Both the position numbers and the translations under genes were made by a program. A DNA stretch of 9,198 nucleotides from Magnetococcales bacterium (GTDB taxonomy: Bacteria > Pseudomonadota > Magnetococcia > Magnetococcales > Magnetaquicoccaceae): the NCBI GenBank assembly GCA_015228895.1, contig JADGCR010000077.1:1-9198 (forward strand), written 5' to 3'. Below, piece by piece: positions 1 through 8,202 of the stretch. How positions within the stretch are numbered: the stretch's first letter is position 1; each line of letters begins with the position of its first letter. A model generated the notes under the pieces. The model was not told the DNA's origin. It searched no databases and saw only the letters and a list, made by a program, of their open reading frames with translations.

Positions 1-782
1 GTCCGGTTGAGCCGCCAAACGAGGCGAAAGAAGGGTGCCAGTCGCAACCGGTCGTTTTTGTCCTGACTGCGGTACAGGGCCGGGGCCTGTCGCGGAAATT
101 CCCGGAATTCCGTATGAAAACAAGCCATGATCAGGCCATTGAGCAGGATGCGTCTGGCCACCCCCTCCTGAGCGAAGCGTCGTGCCGAGGTCTCCAGGAT
201 GCCGGGGAGGGTCAGCCAATGGCCCAACCGGATGATTTGGACCCCCAACTGCTGATCCTCCAGAAAGGGGAACTCTTCCGAGAACCCTCCCAGTTCCGCA
301 AAAAAGATTCGTGACAACAACAACCCCTGATCCCCGTTGAAGCACTCCCGACGATTGAGCGCGCTTTTTTCGGCGTAATAATGAAAAAGGCCCTCGTGAC
401 CAGGAGGTTGTTCGACAAAACGGAGCTTGAAATGTCCGGCGCAACGGTATCCCCGCGTGGCCCGGAAGCGATCCAGGGCCGCCAGCGCCTGTTGCAGCAG
501 GCAGGGATCGGACAAGCCGGAGTCCGCGTGGAGAAACAACAACTCTGCACCTTTGGCCCGTCGGGCGGCGGCGTTCATTTGCGCTCCCCGGCCAGGAGCG
601 GCCTGGATGAGATGCGCTCCAGCCCGTTGCGTCGTCTCCCGGGTGCCATCCCGAGAGCCGCCGTCGGCCACCAGAATTTCCATCGTCACCCCGACCTGGG
701 CGCGCAGCTGGGCCAGGAGTCCGGGGAGGTGGGCGTTCTCATTCCAGGTGGGAATGATGATCGTGAGTCTGGGCAGGGTCAT
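1..782 (-). CDS. Family 2 glycosyltransferase, TIGR04283-like (3' end off the left edge)
   Basis: This gene was read from the reverse complement. ATG at 782 opens a frame with no stop for 260 codons, up to the window edge, so the C-terminus is missing. The product looks like a cytoplasmic GT-A fold sugar transferase. Residues 6-16 are the N-terminal strand and loop (LTIIIPTWNEN). Residues 37-47 are the nucleotide-binding segment (LVADGGSRDGT). Residues 81-88 (LLFLHADS) carry the DXD-like metal site in the HAD[T/S] form typical of this subfamily. GDQ at 150-152, LGGF at 164-167 and LEDQ at 174-177 follow in the expected order, then an ETSARR stretch also typical of the group. NCBI names this group rSAM/selenodomain-associated transferase 2, or arsenosugar-biosynthesis glycosyltransferase. 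No arsenic or rSAM gene is visible here, so the substrate is unknown. A weak GGA ribosome site precedes the start. The gene is divergent from the thioredoxin-ftsY operon. Confidence 0.85.
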   Translation of the reverse strand, partial: MTLPRLTIIIPTWNENAHLPGLLAQLRAQVGVTMEILVADGGSRDGTRETTQRAGAHLIQAAPGRGAQMNAAARRAKGAELLFLHADSGLSDPCLLQQALAALDRFRATRGYRCAGHFKLRFVEQPPGHEGLFHYYAEKSALNRRECFNGDQGLLLSRIFFAELGGFSEEFPFLEDQQLGVQIIRLGHWLTLPGILETSARRFAQEGVARRILLNGLIMACFHTEFREFPRQAPALYRSQDKNDRLRLAPFFRLVWRLNR

Positions 783-814
783 TGGCGTTCCATGAAGGGA
801 TGGTCTTTGGTTGA

Positions 815-843
815 TCCATACACGCAACCGTTCGCCGTTTCAA
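815..843 (-). promoter_or_regulatory. Candidate sigma-70 promoter for the glycosyltransferase
   Basis: Read on the minus strand, TTGAAA (843-838) is separated by 17 bases from TATGGA (820-815). The -35 box matches five of six consensus bases, but the -10 box only three. Transcription would begin near 808, about 26 bases before the ATG at 782. This is a pattern match only. Confidence 0.3.
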
Positions 844-915
844 TTTTTTTGTGAAAAACGGGGCGGTGCGTGTCCGGCGGGTTTCATTTTGTCGGCGATG
901 GATCATCGGCGTGTT

Positions 916-944
916 TTGCAAAAGTTCCGCAAACCTTGTATGGT
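916..944 (+). promoter_or_regulatory. Candidate sigma-70 promoter for the thioredoxin-ftsY-slt operon
   Basis: TTGCAA (916-921) is followed after 17 bases by TATGGT (939-944), each matching four of six consensus bases. Transcription would start near 951, giving a leader of about 34 bases before the ATG at 985. With the opposing candidate at 815-843, the 783-984 gap would be a divergent promoter region. No operator or riboswitch-like structure was recognised in the gap. Confidence 0.35.
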
Positions 945-984
945 GAGGGGTCAGGATCTCATTGTCGATTGGGAGCGTGGTATC

Positions 985-1359
985 ATGAAGGTGGCGAGGC
1001 GACTGTTTTTCGTTGGGATGTTGATGGTTTGCTGCCCTGGTGTGTCCTGGGCGGAGCCTGTGGGGCGTTTGTTGTTTTTTTCCACTCCCTATTGTCCCTA
1101 TTGCAAGGATTTCCTGGAGCACGTGGCCCCTCATTACCAGAAAACCCAACTGGGCAAGCGGTTTCCCATGACGGCGGTGGACAATTTTTCTCCTCCCAAG
1201 GAGTGGGAGAGTCTCGCCTGGCAGATCCGTTTTTATCCCACTTTTCTGGTTCTGGACCATCAGGGCAAAACCAGAGGCCAGTTTCGCGGTTATCGTGGCG
1301 AGGAGGCATTCTGGGGTGAACTCGAAGGGATCGTCGCCAGGATGCCTTCAGGTCAATAA
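985..1359 (+). CDS. Exported thioredoxin-fold protein with CPYC active site
   Basis: This is a 124-residue protein. I chose ATG 985 because GGGAG lies at 971-975, nine bases upstream, and because a signal peptide begins there; the frame is open further upstream but reads as non-coding. Residues 1-23 have basic residues, a hydrophobic core and an Ala-X-Ala-like site (SWA before EP), so the mature protein is probably periplasmic. The redox motif is C37-P-Y-C40, on the first strand and helix of the thioredoxin fold. The cis-proline is P85 in RFYPTFLVLD, followed by a glycine turn and a C-terminal helix. CPYC is the dipeptide of classical glutaredoxins, but the rest resembles small periplasmic thioredoxin-like proteins (SoxW or thioredoxin_2 type). 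It is likely a disulfide reductase or thiol-carrier protein; its partner is unknown. It lies 26 bases upstream of ftsY and is probably co-transcribed with it. A second cysteine pair (C16, C17) lies in the signal peptide and does not form a good lipobox. Confidence 0.85.
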   Translation: MKVARRLFFVGMLMVCCPGVSWAEPVGRLLFFSTPYCPYCKDFLEHVAPHYQKTQLGKRFPMTAVDNFSPPKEWESLAWQIRFYPTFLVLDHQGKTRGQFRGYRGEEAFWGELEGIVARMPSGQ

Positions 1360-1385
1360 GACTTGCTGAAAGGAGGAAATACGGC

Positions 1386-2300
1386 ATGTCGTTTTTTGCG
1401 CGTCTCAAGCAGGGACTCTCCAAGACCAAGGAGATCCTGAACACCCCCCTGGAGGATCTGTTCACCGGGGGGAAGGTGGATGAAACCTTGTTGGAGGAGT
1501 TGGAAGATCATCTGGTCATGGCCGATTTCGGTGTGGAGACCGCCGGTCAGATCGTGGCCGAGGCCCGTGGACGCCTGGACCGGAAACAGAAAAAAGATGG
1601 CAACGCCCTGCGGGAGGTGTTGCGGGAGACCATCCGGGAACGGCTGGAGGCCATTCAGGTGGCGGTTCCCTTGCCTCCCCGAACCGTTCCCTGGGTGATT
1701 CTGGTGGTCGGGGTGAACGGGGTCGGCAAGACCACCACCATCGGCAAGCTGGCGGCCTATCTGAAGAATCAGGGGGATCAGGTGTTGCTGGCGGCGGGGG
1801 ATACCTATCGCGCCGCCGCCGTGGCTCAGTTGCAGCAATGGGGGCAGAGGTGCGGGTGCCAGGTGGTCTCCCAGGGTCAGGACGCGGACGCGGCCTCGGT
1901 GGTGTATGATGCCCTGTCCGCGGCCAAAGCCAGGAAAATGGATGTGCTGATCGCCGATACCGCCGGTCGTCTGCACACCAAGAGCAATCTTATGGAGGAG
2001 TTGAAAAAGATCAAGCGGGTATTGGGTCGCATCGACCCCCTGGCGCCTCACGAGACCCTGCTGGTTCTGGATGGCTCCACTGGACAGAATGCCATCAGTC
2101 AGGTGCAAAAGTTCCATGACGCCATCGGGATCACCGGTCTGGTGGTGACCAAACTGGATGGCACCGCCAAGGGGGGGGTGGTGGTGGGGTTGAGTGAGAG
2201 GTTTCGACTCCCGGTGCGCTATGTGGGCGTGGGGGAGGGGGTGGACGATCTCAGACCCTTTGATGCCCGACAGTTCGTGGATGCCTTGTTTGACCCATAA
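1386..2300 (+). CDS. ftsY: Signal recognition particle receptor FtsY
   Basis: This 304-residue SRP-type GTPase docks ribosome-nascent-chain-SRP complexes at the cytoplasmic membrane and delivers membrane proteins to SecYEG. The N-terminus (FFARLKQGLSKTKEIL, residues 3-18) is the conserved amphipathic membrane-targeting helix. The long acidic A domain of E. coli FtsY is absent, as in many bacteria. The N domain covers roughly residues 20-95. The G domain has the P-loop GVNGVGKT (109-116), DTYRAAA (139-145), DTAGR (191-195), TKLDG (255-259, guanine specificity) and GVGEG (281-285), followed by DDLRPFD. All key residues are present. The start is supported by a strong AGGAGG at 1371-1376, nine bases before the ATG. 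The stop lies 12 bases before the GTG start of the transglycosylase gene, which suggests one transcript. An 8-base G run at 2171-2178 encodes part of the KGGVVVG stretch just after TKLDG. Confidence 0.98.
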   Translation: MSFFARLKQGLSKTKEILNTPLEDLFTGGKVDETLLEELEDHLVMADFGVETAGQIVAEARGRLDRKQKKDGNALREVLRETIRERLEAIQVAVPLPPRTVPWVILVVGVNGVGKTTTIGKLAAYLKNQGDQVLLAAGDTYRAAAVAQLQQWGQRCGCQVVSQGQDADAASVVYDALSAAKARKMDVLIADTAGRLHTKSNLMEELKKIKRVLGRIDPLAPHETLLVLDGSTGQNAISQVQKFHDAIGITGLVVTKLDGTAKGGVVVGLSERFRLPVRYVGVGEGVDDLRPFDARQFVDALFDP

Positions 2301-2312
2301 GGATGCCAATTG

Positions 2313-4280
2313 GTGAATGCGATCAACATGTTGTTTTTGCGAGTGGCGGTGGTTTGGCTGGGTGTGATCTCCCCGGCTCTGGCTCAGGAGGATCTGGTCA
2401 GGGAGTATCGTCGTTGGTTCGAGATGCTGGAACGGGAAGGTTCTCTGGAGGCGCTTCAGGATCGTTCCAAATGGCCCGGGCACGAGTTGCTCAACTCCTA
2501 TCTGGAGTTGGAACTGCTGTTGCATCCCAACTACCAGATGACCAACGAACGTCTGGAAGGTTTCTTGAACCGGTGGCCACAGCACGCCCAGGCCGACCGG
2601 TTGGTCCGGATCATGGAAAAGCGCATTGTGGAACTGGATGGGGAGGTGGCGGAGAGGTGGTATGCCAGGCACCCTCCCAAGTCCCAGTTGGCCCGTTTGC
2701 AGCATGTGGGCGGCCTGTTGAGGAAAGAGAGGATCAACGAGGCCTTTGTCTTGTGGCGTGATCTTTATCGGGAGGGGGCGGCGGTGGTGTTGCCCGCCAT
2801 TGATGAGCGTCACTCCTTCTGGACCCGGCTGGTGTCCGGGGATCATGAAACCAGGGCGCGTTCCCTGCTGGGGCGGGGACCGGGCAGTTCCTTCGGGAAT
2901 CTTCTGCGCCTGATGCCGGCTGAGCGTCGGGATTTCTTCCTGGCTTTGGACGCCGCCCGCAAGGGAGAGCAGAATTTTTCCGCGTTGGCAAAAAAAGCGA
3001 AACTCACGCCCGCCGAAACCCAGGAACTCTGGCGGGAGCGGTTCGAGTATCTGCATCGCGCGGGGGCGCGGGAGAAGTTGCTGGAGATGTTGCAGGGGGC
3101 GGAGGGCAAACTCCTGGCTCCGGAGGATCGTCAACGTTGGCGGTATCATTACGGGCGCGCCATGGTGTTCATCAACCACGATTACAAGGCGGCCTATCGG
3201 TTGTTGCAGGAGAATGTCCGGGACAAGGGGGGGGCGCTGGAGGACTCCGTGTGGCTTGCCGGTTGGAGCGCCCTGAACGGTGGAGATCTCAACCGGGCCG
3301 AGATGCTGTTTCAGCAGTTGGCCAAGGAGGGGTTGACCACGGGGGGGCGCAGTCAGGGGGCCTACTGGGCGGCGCGTTTGAACCATTCCGCCGAGCAGAA
3401 ACAGTTCTGGCTTCATATGGCGGCCAGGAATCTGGACAACATCTACGGCCTGTTGGCCAAGGAGGAGGTGAGCGGTTTTCTGACCACGCTCAAGAGTGAT
3501 GAACTGGCCACCTGTCCGGACGACAACGGCAAGCTCTCCCCGGAGGAGGCCAAGGGGCTGCGGTTGCTGCAGGAGGTGGGCAGGGATTGGTACAACGGCG
3601 GGGAGATCCAGAAGCTGGGCGATCGTTTGAATCTGTTGCCTGAGGAGCGTCTCTGTCTGGCCATTCGCTACGGGGCGGCGGAGTTGGCGCTCAAATTATC
3701 CCACGAGGTGCAAAAAAAGGATCGGGTGGTGTGGCGAGGTCTGTTTCCGGTTCCGAACTGGGTTCCGGATGGGGGATGGACGTTGGCGCAGGCGGTGATC
3801 TGGGGCACTTCCCGGCAGGAGAGTCAGTTTTTTCCCCGCGCCGAGTCATCGGCCAAGGCGTTGGGGGTGATGCAACTGATGCCCGATACCGCGGCCATGG
3901 AGGCGCGGCTCTCCCAGTTCCCCCCCTCCAATCGTTTTCGTCTGCAGCTGCCCGGGTACAATCTGGCCCTGGGGCAGGCTTACATGCAGCGCATGCTCAA
4001 GCAGTTTGACGGGGATCTGGTGTTGGCGTTGTGCGCCTACAATGCCGGTCCTGGCCGGGCCAAGGCGTGGCAGGAAAAACGGCGTTCCGAGGATGCGTTG
4101 ACCTTTATCGAGAACATTCCCATCACGGAAACCCGAACCTACGTCAAGCGGGTGATGGCCGGGGTCGGGGTCTATCGCATGCTTCTGGACGGGGGCGTTT
4201 CCATGAAGGCCTATCTGGCGCCCGGTGGTCCGGGTCTCGCCGCCTTGCGTCCCGGCCAGGGGGCGCGACCAGAGCCGTGA
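2313..4280 (+). CDS. slt: Soluble lytic murein transglycosylase (Slt70-like)
   Basis: This 655-residue periplasmic enzyme should cleave the MurNAc-GlcNAc bond of peptidoglycan to give 1,6-anhydro-muropeptides, in wall turnover. Its length is close to that of E. coli Slt70. From GTG 2313, residues 1-24 form a signal peptide ending in ALA before QEDL. Residues about 25-470 are helical, solenoid-like sequence; the stretch around WLAGWSALNGGDLNRAEMLF matches the Slt U-domain pattern. The catalytic SLT domain covers about residues 485-645. The acid is E503 in SRQES, followed by ALGVMQLMPDT (516-526), a GYNLALG motif (548-554) and AYNAGPG (575-581). AAGGA at 2299-2303 lies 9 bases before GTG 2313 and 6 before TTG 2310, so TTG is an alternative start; ATG 2328 is too far from it and would shorten the signal peptide. 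It is the last gene of the thioredoxin-ftsY operon. G runs of 8 and 7 bases occur at 3227-3234 and 3341-3347 with the frame intact. Confidence 0.94.
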   Translation: MNAINMLFLRVAVVWLGVISPALAQEDLVREYRRWFEMLEREGSLEALQDRSKWPGHELLNSYLELELLLHPNYQMTNERLEGFLNRWPQHAQADRLVRIMEKRIVELDGEVAERWYARHPPKSQLARLQHVGGLLRKERINEAFVLWRDLYREGAAVVLPAIDERHSFWTRLVSGDHETRARSLLGRGPGSSFGNLLRLMPAERRDFFLALDAARKGEQNFSALAKKAKLTPAETQELWRERFEYLHRAGAREKLLEMLQGAEGKLLAPEDRQRWRYHYGRAMVFINHDYKAAYRLLQENVRDKGGALEDSVWLAGWSALNGGDLNRAEMLFQQLAKEGLTTGGRSQGAYWAARLNHSAEQKQFWLHMAARNLDNIYGLLAKEEVSGFLTTLKSDELATCPDDNGKLSPEEAKGLRLLQEVGRDWYNGGEIQKLGDRLNLLPEERLCLAIRYGAAELALKLSHEVQKKDRVVWRGLFPVPNWVPDGGWTLAQAVIWGTSRQESQFFPRAESSAKALGVMQLMPDTAAMEARLSQFPPSNRFRLQLPGYNLALGQAYMQRMLKQFDGDLVLALCAYNAGPGRAKAWQEKRRSEDALTFIENIPITETRTYVKRVMAGVGVYRMLLDGGVSMKAYLAPGGPGLAALRPGQGARPEP

Positions 4281-4297
4281 TGGTGGGTTCCCGCGCA

Positions 4298-4347
4298 CAC
4301 ACGGTCGAGCGGTTCGACGGGTCACACGGTCGAGCGTTCGGACGGGT
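4298..4347 (+). repeat. Two tandem copies of a 25-base unit in the slt/cheR convergent gap
   Basis: Copies lie at 4298-4322 and 4323-4347. Both begin with the same 14 bases, CACACGGTCGAGCG, and end with GACGGGT or CGACGGGT; the bases between differ by moving one G. The first copy contains a perfect short stem, GTCGA (4304-4308) with TCGAC (4314-4318) around a 5-base loop. The second copy keeps only a weaker version. The pair sits between two converging genes, where a terminator would be expected, but there is no clear T-run for a classical intrinsic terminator. No further copies were seen in this window. Confidence 0.75.
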
Positions 4348-4350
4348 CTT

Positions 4351-5223
4351 TCAGGTGGGCATGCGATAGATGGTGGGGGCCGCCTGCACCACGGGCACTT
4401 TCAGATTGTTGAGCGTCTCCGAGTGGCCGACGAAGAGATAACCGCCGGGGGAGAGATAGCGGCAGAACTTGTTGATCAGTCGCTCCTGTGTCGGGCGATC
4501 GAAATAGATGATCACGTTGCGGCAGAAGATGATGTCCATGCGTTCCCGCAAGCCGAACTCGGCGTCCATGAAGTTCAGGCGACGGAAATTCACCATGGCG
4601 CGGAGTTCGGGGGCGATGCGCACCAGCCGTTTGGTGGGGTCTTTGCTTTTCAGCAGATACTTGCGTTTCAGTCCCAACGGAATGGGACTGACTTTTTCCA
4701 TGTCGTAGACCGCGTTGGAGGCGGTGCGCAACACCCGGCTGGAGATGTCCGTGGCCAGGATGCGGGCGCGGAAATTGATGCCGGGATAGTGCTGGGCGAA
4801 CTCCTTGAGCACCATGGAGAGGGTGTAAGGCTCCTCGCCGGTGGAACATCCGGCGCTCCAGAGCATCAGTTCCCGGCGCACCCCGGCGCCGGCGGTTTTG
4901 ATCAGCTCCGGCAACGCGGTCTGGGCCAAATATTCGAAGTGGGCCGGTTCCCGGAAGAAATCGGTCTTGTTGGTGGTCACGATGTCGATGAACTGCACCA
5001 GTTCATCCCCGGACTGTTCCGGGTCCAACACCCAGTCGATATACTCCTTGAAGGAGTGCAGGCCCACCAGCCGCAACCGTTTTTGAATTCTTGCGGTGAG
5101 CATGGTTTTTTTGGTGGGCGGCATCATGATGCCGCATTGGGCGTAGATGAATTCGCTTAACCGTTGAAAATCCTTGTCTGAAATGCCATGTTGATCGTGG
5201 TCGGTGGCAAAGGATGTCGTCAT
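4351..5223 (-). CDS. cheR: Chemotaxis protein methyltransferase CheR
   Basis: This 290-residue enzyme should transfer methyl groups from S-adenosylmethionine to glutamates of chemoreceptors, giving adaptation in chemotaxis. Residues about 12-85 are the N-terminal helical domain. TTNKTDFFRE (83-92) is the conserved linker into the catalytic domain. The SAM-binding motif is WSAGCSTGEEPY (122-133), followed by ATDIS (157-161), FCRNVIIYFD (233-242) and GGYLFVGHSETL (260-271). Length and motif order are those of complete CheR. I chose ATG 5223 because CheR homology begins soon after it and an AAGAG-like ribosome site precedes it. The frame stays open upstream to about 5322, but that part is the antisense of cheB and looks non-coding. 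It follows the cheB stop at 5255 by 31 bases, so the two probably form a cheB-cheR transcript. The receptors and CheA/CheW are not in this window. Confidence 0.97.
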   Translation of the reverse strand: MTTSFATDHDQHGISDKDFQRLSEFIYAQCGIMMPPTKKTMLTARIQKRLRLVGLHSFKEYIDWVLDPEQSGDELVQFIDIVTTNKTDFFREPAHFEYLAQTALPELIKTAGAGVRRELMLWSAGCSTGEEPYTLSMVLKEFAQHYPGINFRARILATDISSRVLRTASNAVYDMEKVSPIPLGLKRKYLLKSKDPTKRLVRIAPELRAMVNFRRLNFMDAEFGLRERMDIIFCRNVIIYFDRPTQERLINKFCRYLSPGGYLFVGHSETLNNLKVPVVQAAPTIYRMPT

Positions 5224-5254
5224 GATGGGTGTCTCTTGTGGCGGTCGGATGGCT

Positions 5255-6797
<1,543 letters not shown>

Positions 6798-6813
6798 CGC
6801 CCAGACCTCCCCC

Positions 6814-8202
6814 TCACTCCACCCCACCCCCCAGCGCCTTGTAGAGCGTGACCTGATTGACCAACCGTTGCCGCTGGGCGATCAGGAGTTGCTGTTGGGT
6901 GGCGTACAGCTCCTGCCGCGCGAGCAGATAGGCCTGTCTGCCATCCAATCCGGCCCGGTAACGCTCGGTGATCAGACGCACCCGTTCCAGTTGCTTGTCG
7001 CGGGTGGTGGTCACGGCCACCAGACGATCCAGCAACTTCCCACTGGAGATCAAAGCGTCGGCCACTTCGCGGAACGCCTGTTGCAACACCTTTTCATACT
7101 CGGCCAGCAACGCCTGCCGTTCCGCCTCCACCGCGGCCAGTTCGTTCTTCCGGCGGGAGAAATCAAAAATCGGCACATCCAGTCTGGGCGCAAACGACCA
7201 GACGGCGCTGCCAGGGACGAACAGACCGCTCAACTCCCGACTGGCCGTGCCGATCGCGGTGGTCAGGAGAATGCGCGGCCAGAAAGCGGCGCGCACGGCC
7301 CCCACGTTGGCATGAGCCGCCCGGAGTCGCTGCTCCGCGGCCCGCACATCCGGCCGCGACTGCAACACCTGGTCCGGCAGAGCCAACCGTATCTGCAACG
7401 CCAGATCCAGCCCCTCCAGCGTGGGCCAGGAGAGATCCCGTTCCCAACTCGCCCCGAGCAGCAGTTGCAAGGCGTTGGCCGCCAGTTCCTTTTGCCGCGT
7501 CAATTCCACCCATTCGGCCCGCACCCCCTCCATCTCCATGGCGGCGCGCAACTCCGTCTGGGCAGGAGTGACGCCCACCCCCACCCGTTGCTCCTCGAAA
7601 TTTCTGACCTCCTCCCCGATGCGCAGCATCTCGTGGGCAAAGGCGATCCGCTCCTCCATCTCCCGCCAGGTGATGAAAGCCTCCATCACCTGGGAGATCA
7701 ACACGATGCGCAACGCCAGGGCGGTCTGCCCACTGGCCAGATAGGTGGACCTGGCCCCCTCCTCCAGGCTGGAGAGGCGACCCCAGAAATCCAGTTCGAA
7801 CGCGGGCAGCGCAATCCCGATCTCCTCGCGCCGACTGATGGTCGCCTTGCCGCTGCCCGAAAGATCCGCTGGCGCGCGCGCCACCTGATGGGCGACATCC
7901 CCCTGCAACGCGGGCCAACGGGTGCTGGTGGTCACCCCCAGCTGGGCCGCGGCCTTTTCCATGCGGGCCGCCGCCACGCGCAAGTCCCGATTGGACGCCA
8001 ACGCCTGCCCGATCAGCTTTTGCAACAGCGGATGTCCATAAAAACGGTTCCAGGGCAAGGGATGGTCATCCCGCCCCTCCCCGACGTTCTGCACCGGCCA
8101 CTCCGCAGGAACCGGGGCCTTGGGCAGAGAGAACTCCGGGGTCATGGAACAGCCGCCAAGCCATAACAGACCCATCAACGACAACAAACGACGGTCAATC
8201 AT
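6814..8202 (-). CDS. NodT-family RND efflux outer-membrane lipoprotein (TolC-like)
   Basis: This 462-residue protein should be the outer-membrane channel of a tripartite efflux pump. From ATG 8202, residues 1-17 are a lipoprotein signal with lipobox L15-G-G-C18; serine follows the cysteine, which fits outer-membrane sorting. The rest shows the two-fold repeated TolC/OprM pattern: an early WNRFYGHPLLQKLIGQAL segment with NRDL and AAARMEKA, a VLQSRPDVRAAEQRL segment opening the second repeat with ANVGAVRAAFWPRI, and long amphipathic helices ending in YRAGLDGRQAYLLARQEL and NQVTLYKALGGG. These are hallmarks of the OprM/NodT family, and the length is usual. GGGAG lies about ten bases upstream of the ATG. 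The start overlaps the last 8 bases of the RND gene (8195-8202), so translation is probably coupled. A longer frame starts at 8256, but it would add 18 residues before the signal peptide. The substrate cannot be read from sequence. Confidence 0.95.
   Translation of the reverse strand: MIDRRLLSLMGLLWLGGCSMTPEFSLPKAPVPAEWPVQNVGEGRDDHPLPWNRFYGHPLLQKLIGQALASNRDLRVAAARMEKAAAQLGVTTSTRWPALQGDVAHQVARAPADLSGSGKATISRREEIGIALPAFELDFWGRLSSLEEGARSTYLASGQTALALRIVLISQVMEAFITWREMEERIAFAHEMLRIGEEVRNFEEQRVGVGVTPAQTELRAAMEMEGVRAEWVELTRQKELAANALQLLLGASWERDLSWPTLEGLDLALQIRLALPDQVLQSRPDVRAAEQRLRAAHANVGAVRAAFWPRILLTTAIGTASRELSGLFVPGSAVWSFAPRLDVPIFDFSRRKNELAAVEAERQALLAEYEKVLQQAFREVADALISSGKLLDRLVAVTTTRDKQLERVRLITERYRAGLDGRQAYLLARQELYATQQQLLIAQRQRLVNQVTLYKALGGGVE

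Noticed and set aside
114..854. Plus-strand open frames of 66-157 codons at the left end
   Set aside because: The minus strand here reads as a continuous glycosyltransferase with ordered family motifs, so the plus frames are shadows.
835..861. Inverted sequence CCGTTTCA ... TGAAAAACGG around a T-run
   Set aside because: The arms pair only with bulged bases and it lies upstream of both divergent genes, so a terminator is not expected.
1353..3416. A 687-codon open frame on the minus strand opposite ftsY and slt
   Set aside because: It is antisense to two well-supported genes, with a His/Gln/Pro-rich composition typical of antisense shadow frames in GC-rich DNA, and no recognisable domain.
4225..5160. 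A 311-codon plus-strand frame opposite cheR
   Set aside because: It is the complement of a CheR gene with all its motifs; its composition is shadow-like.
6868..8166. A 432-codon plus-strand frame opposite the efflux lipoprotein
   Set aside because: It is antisense to a complete NodT-family gene and has no domain or ribosome site I could recognise.
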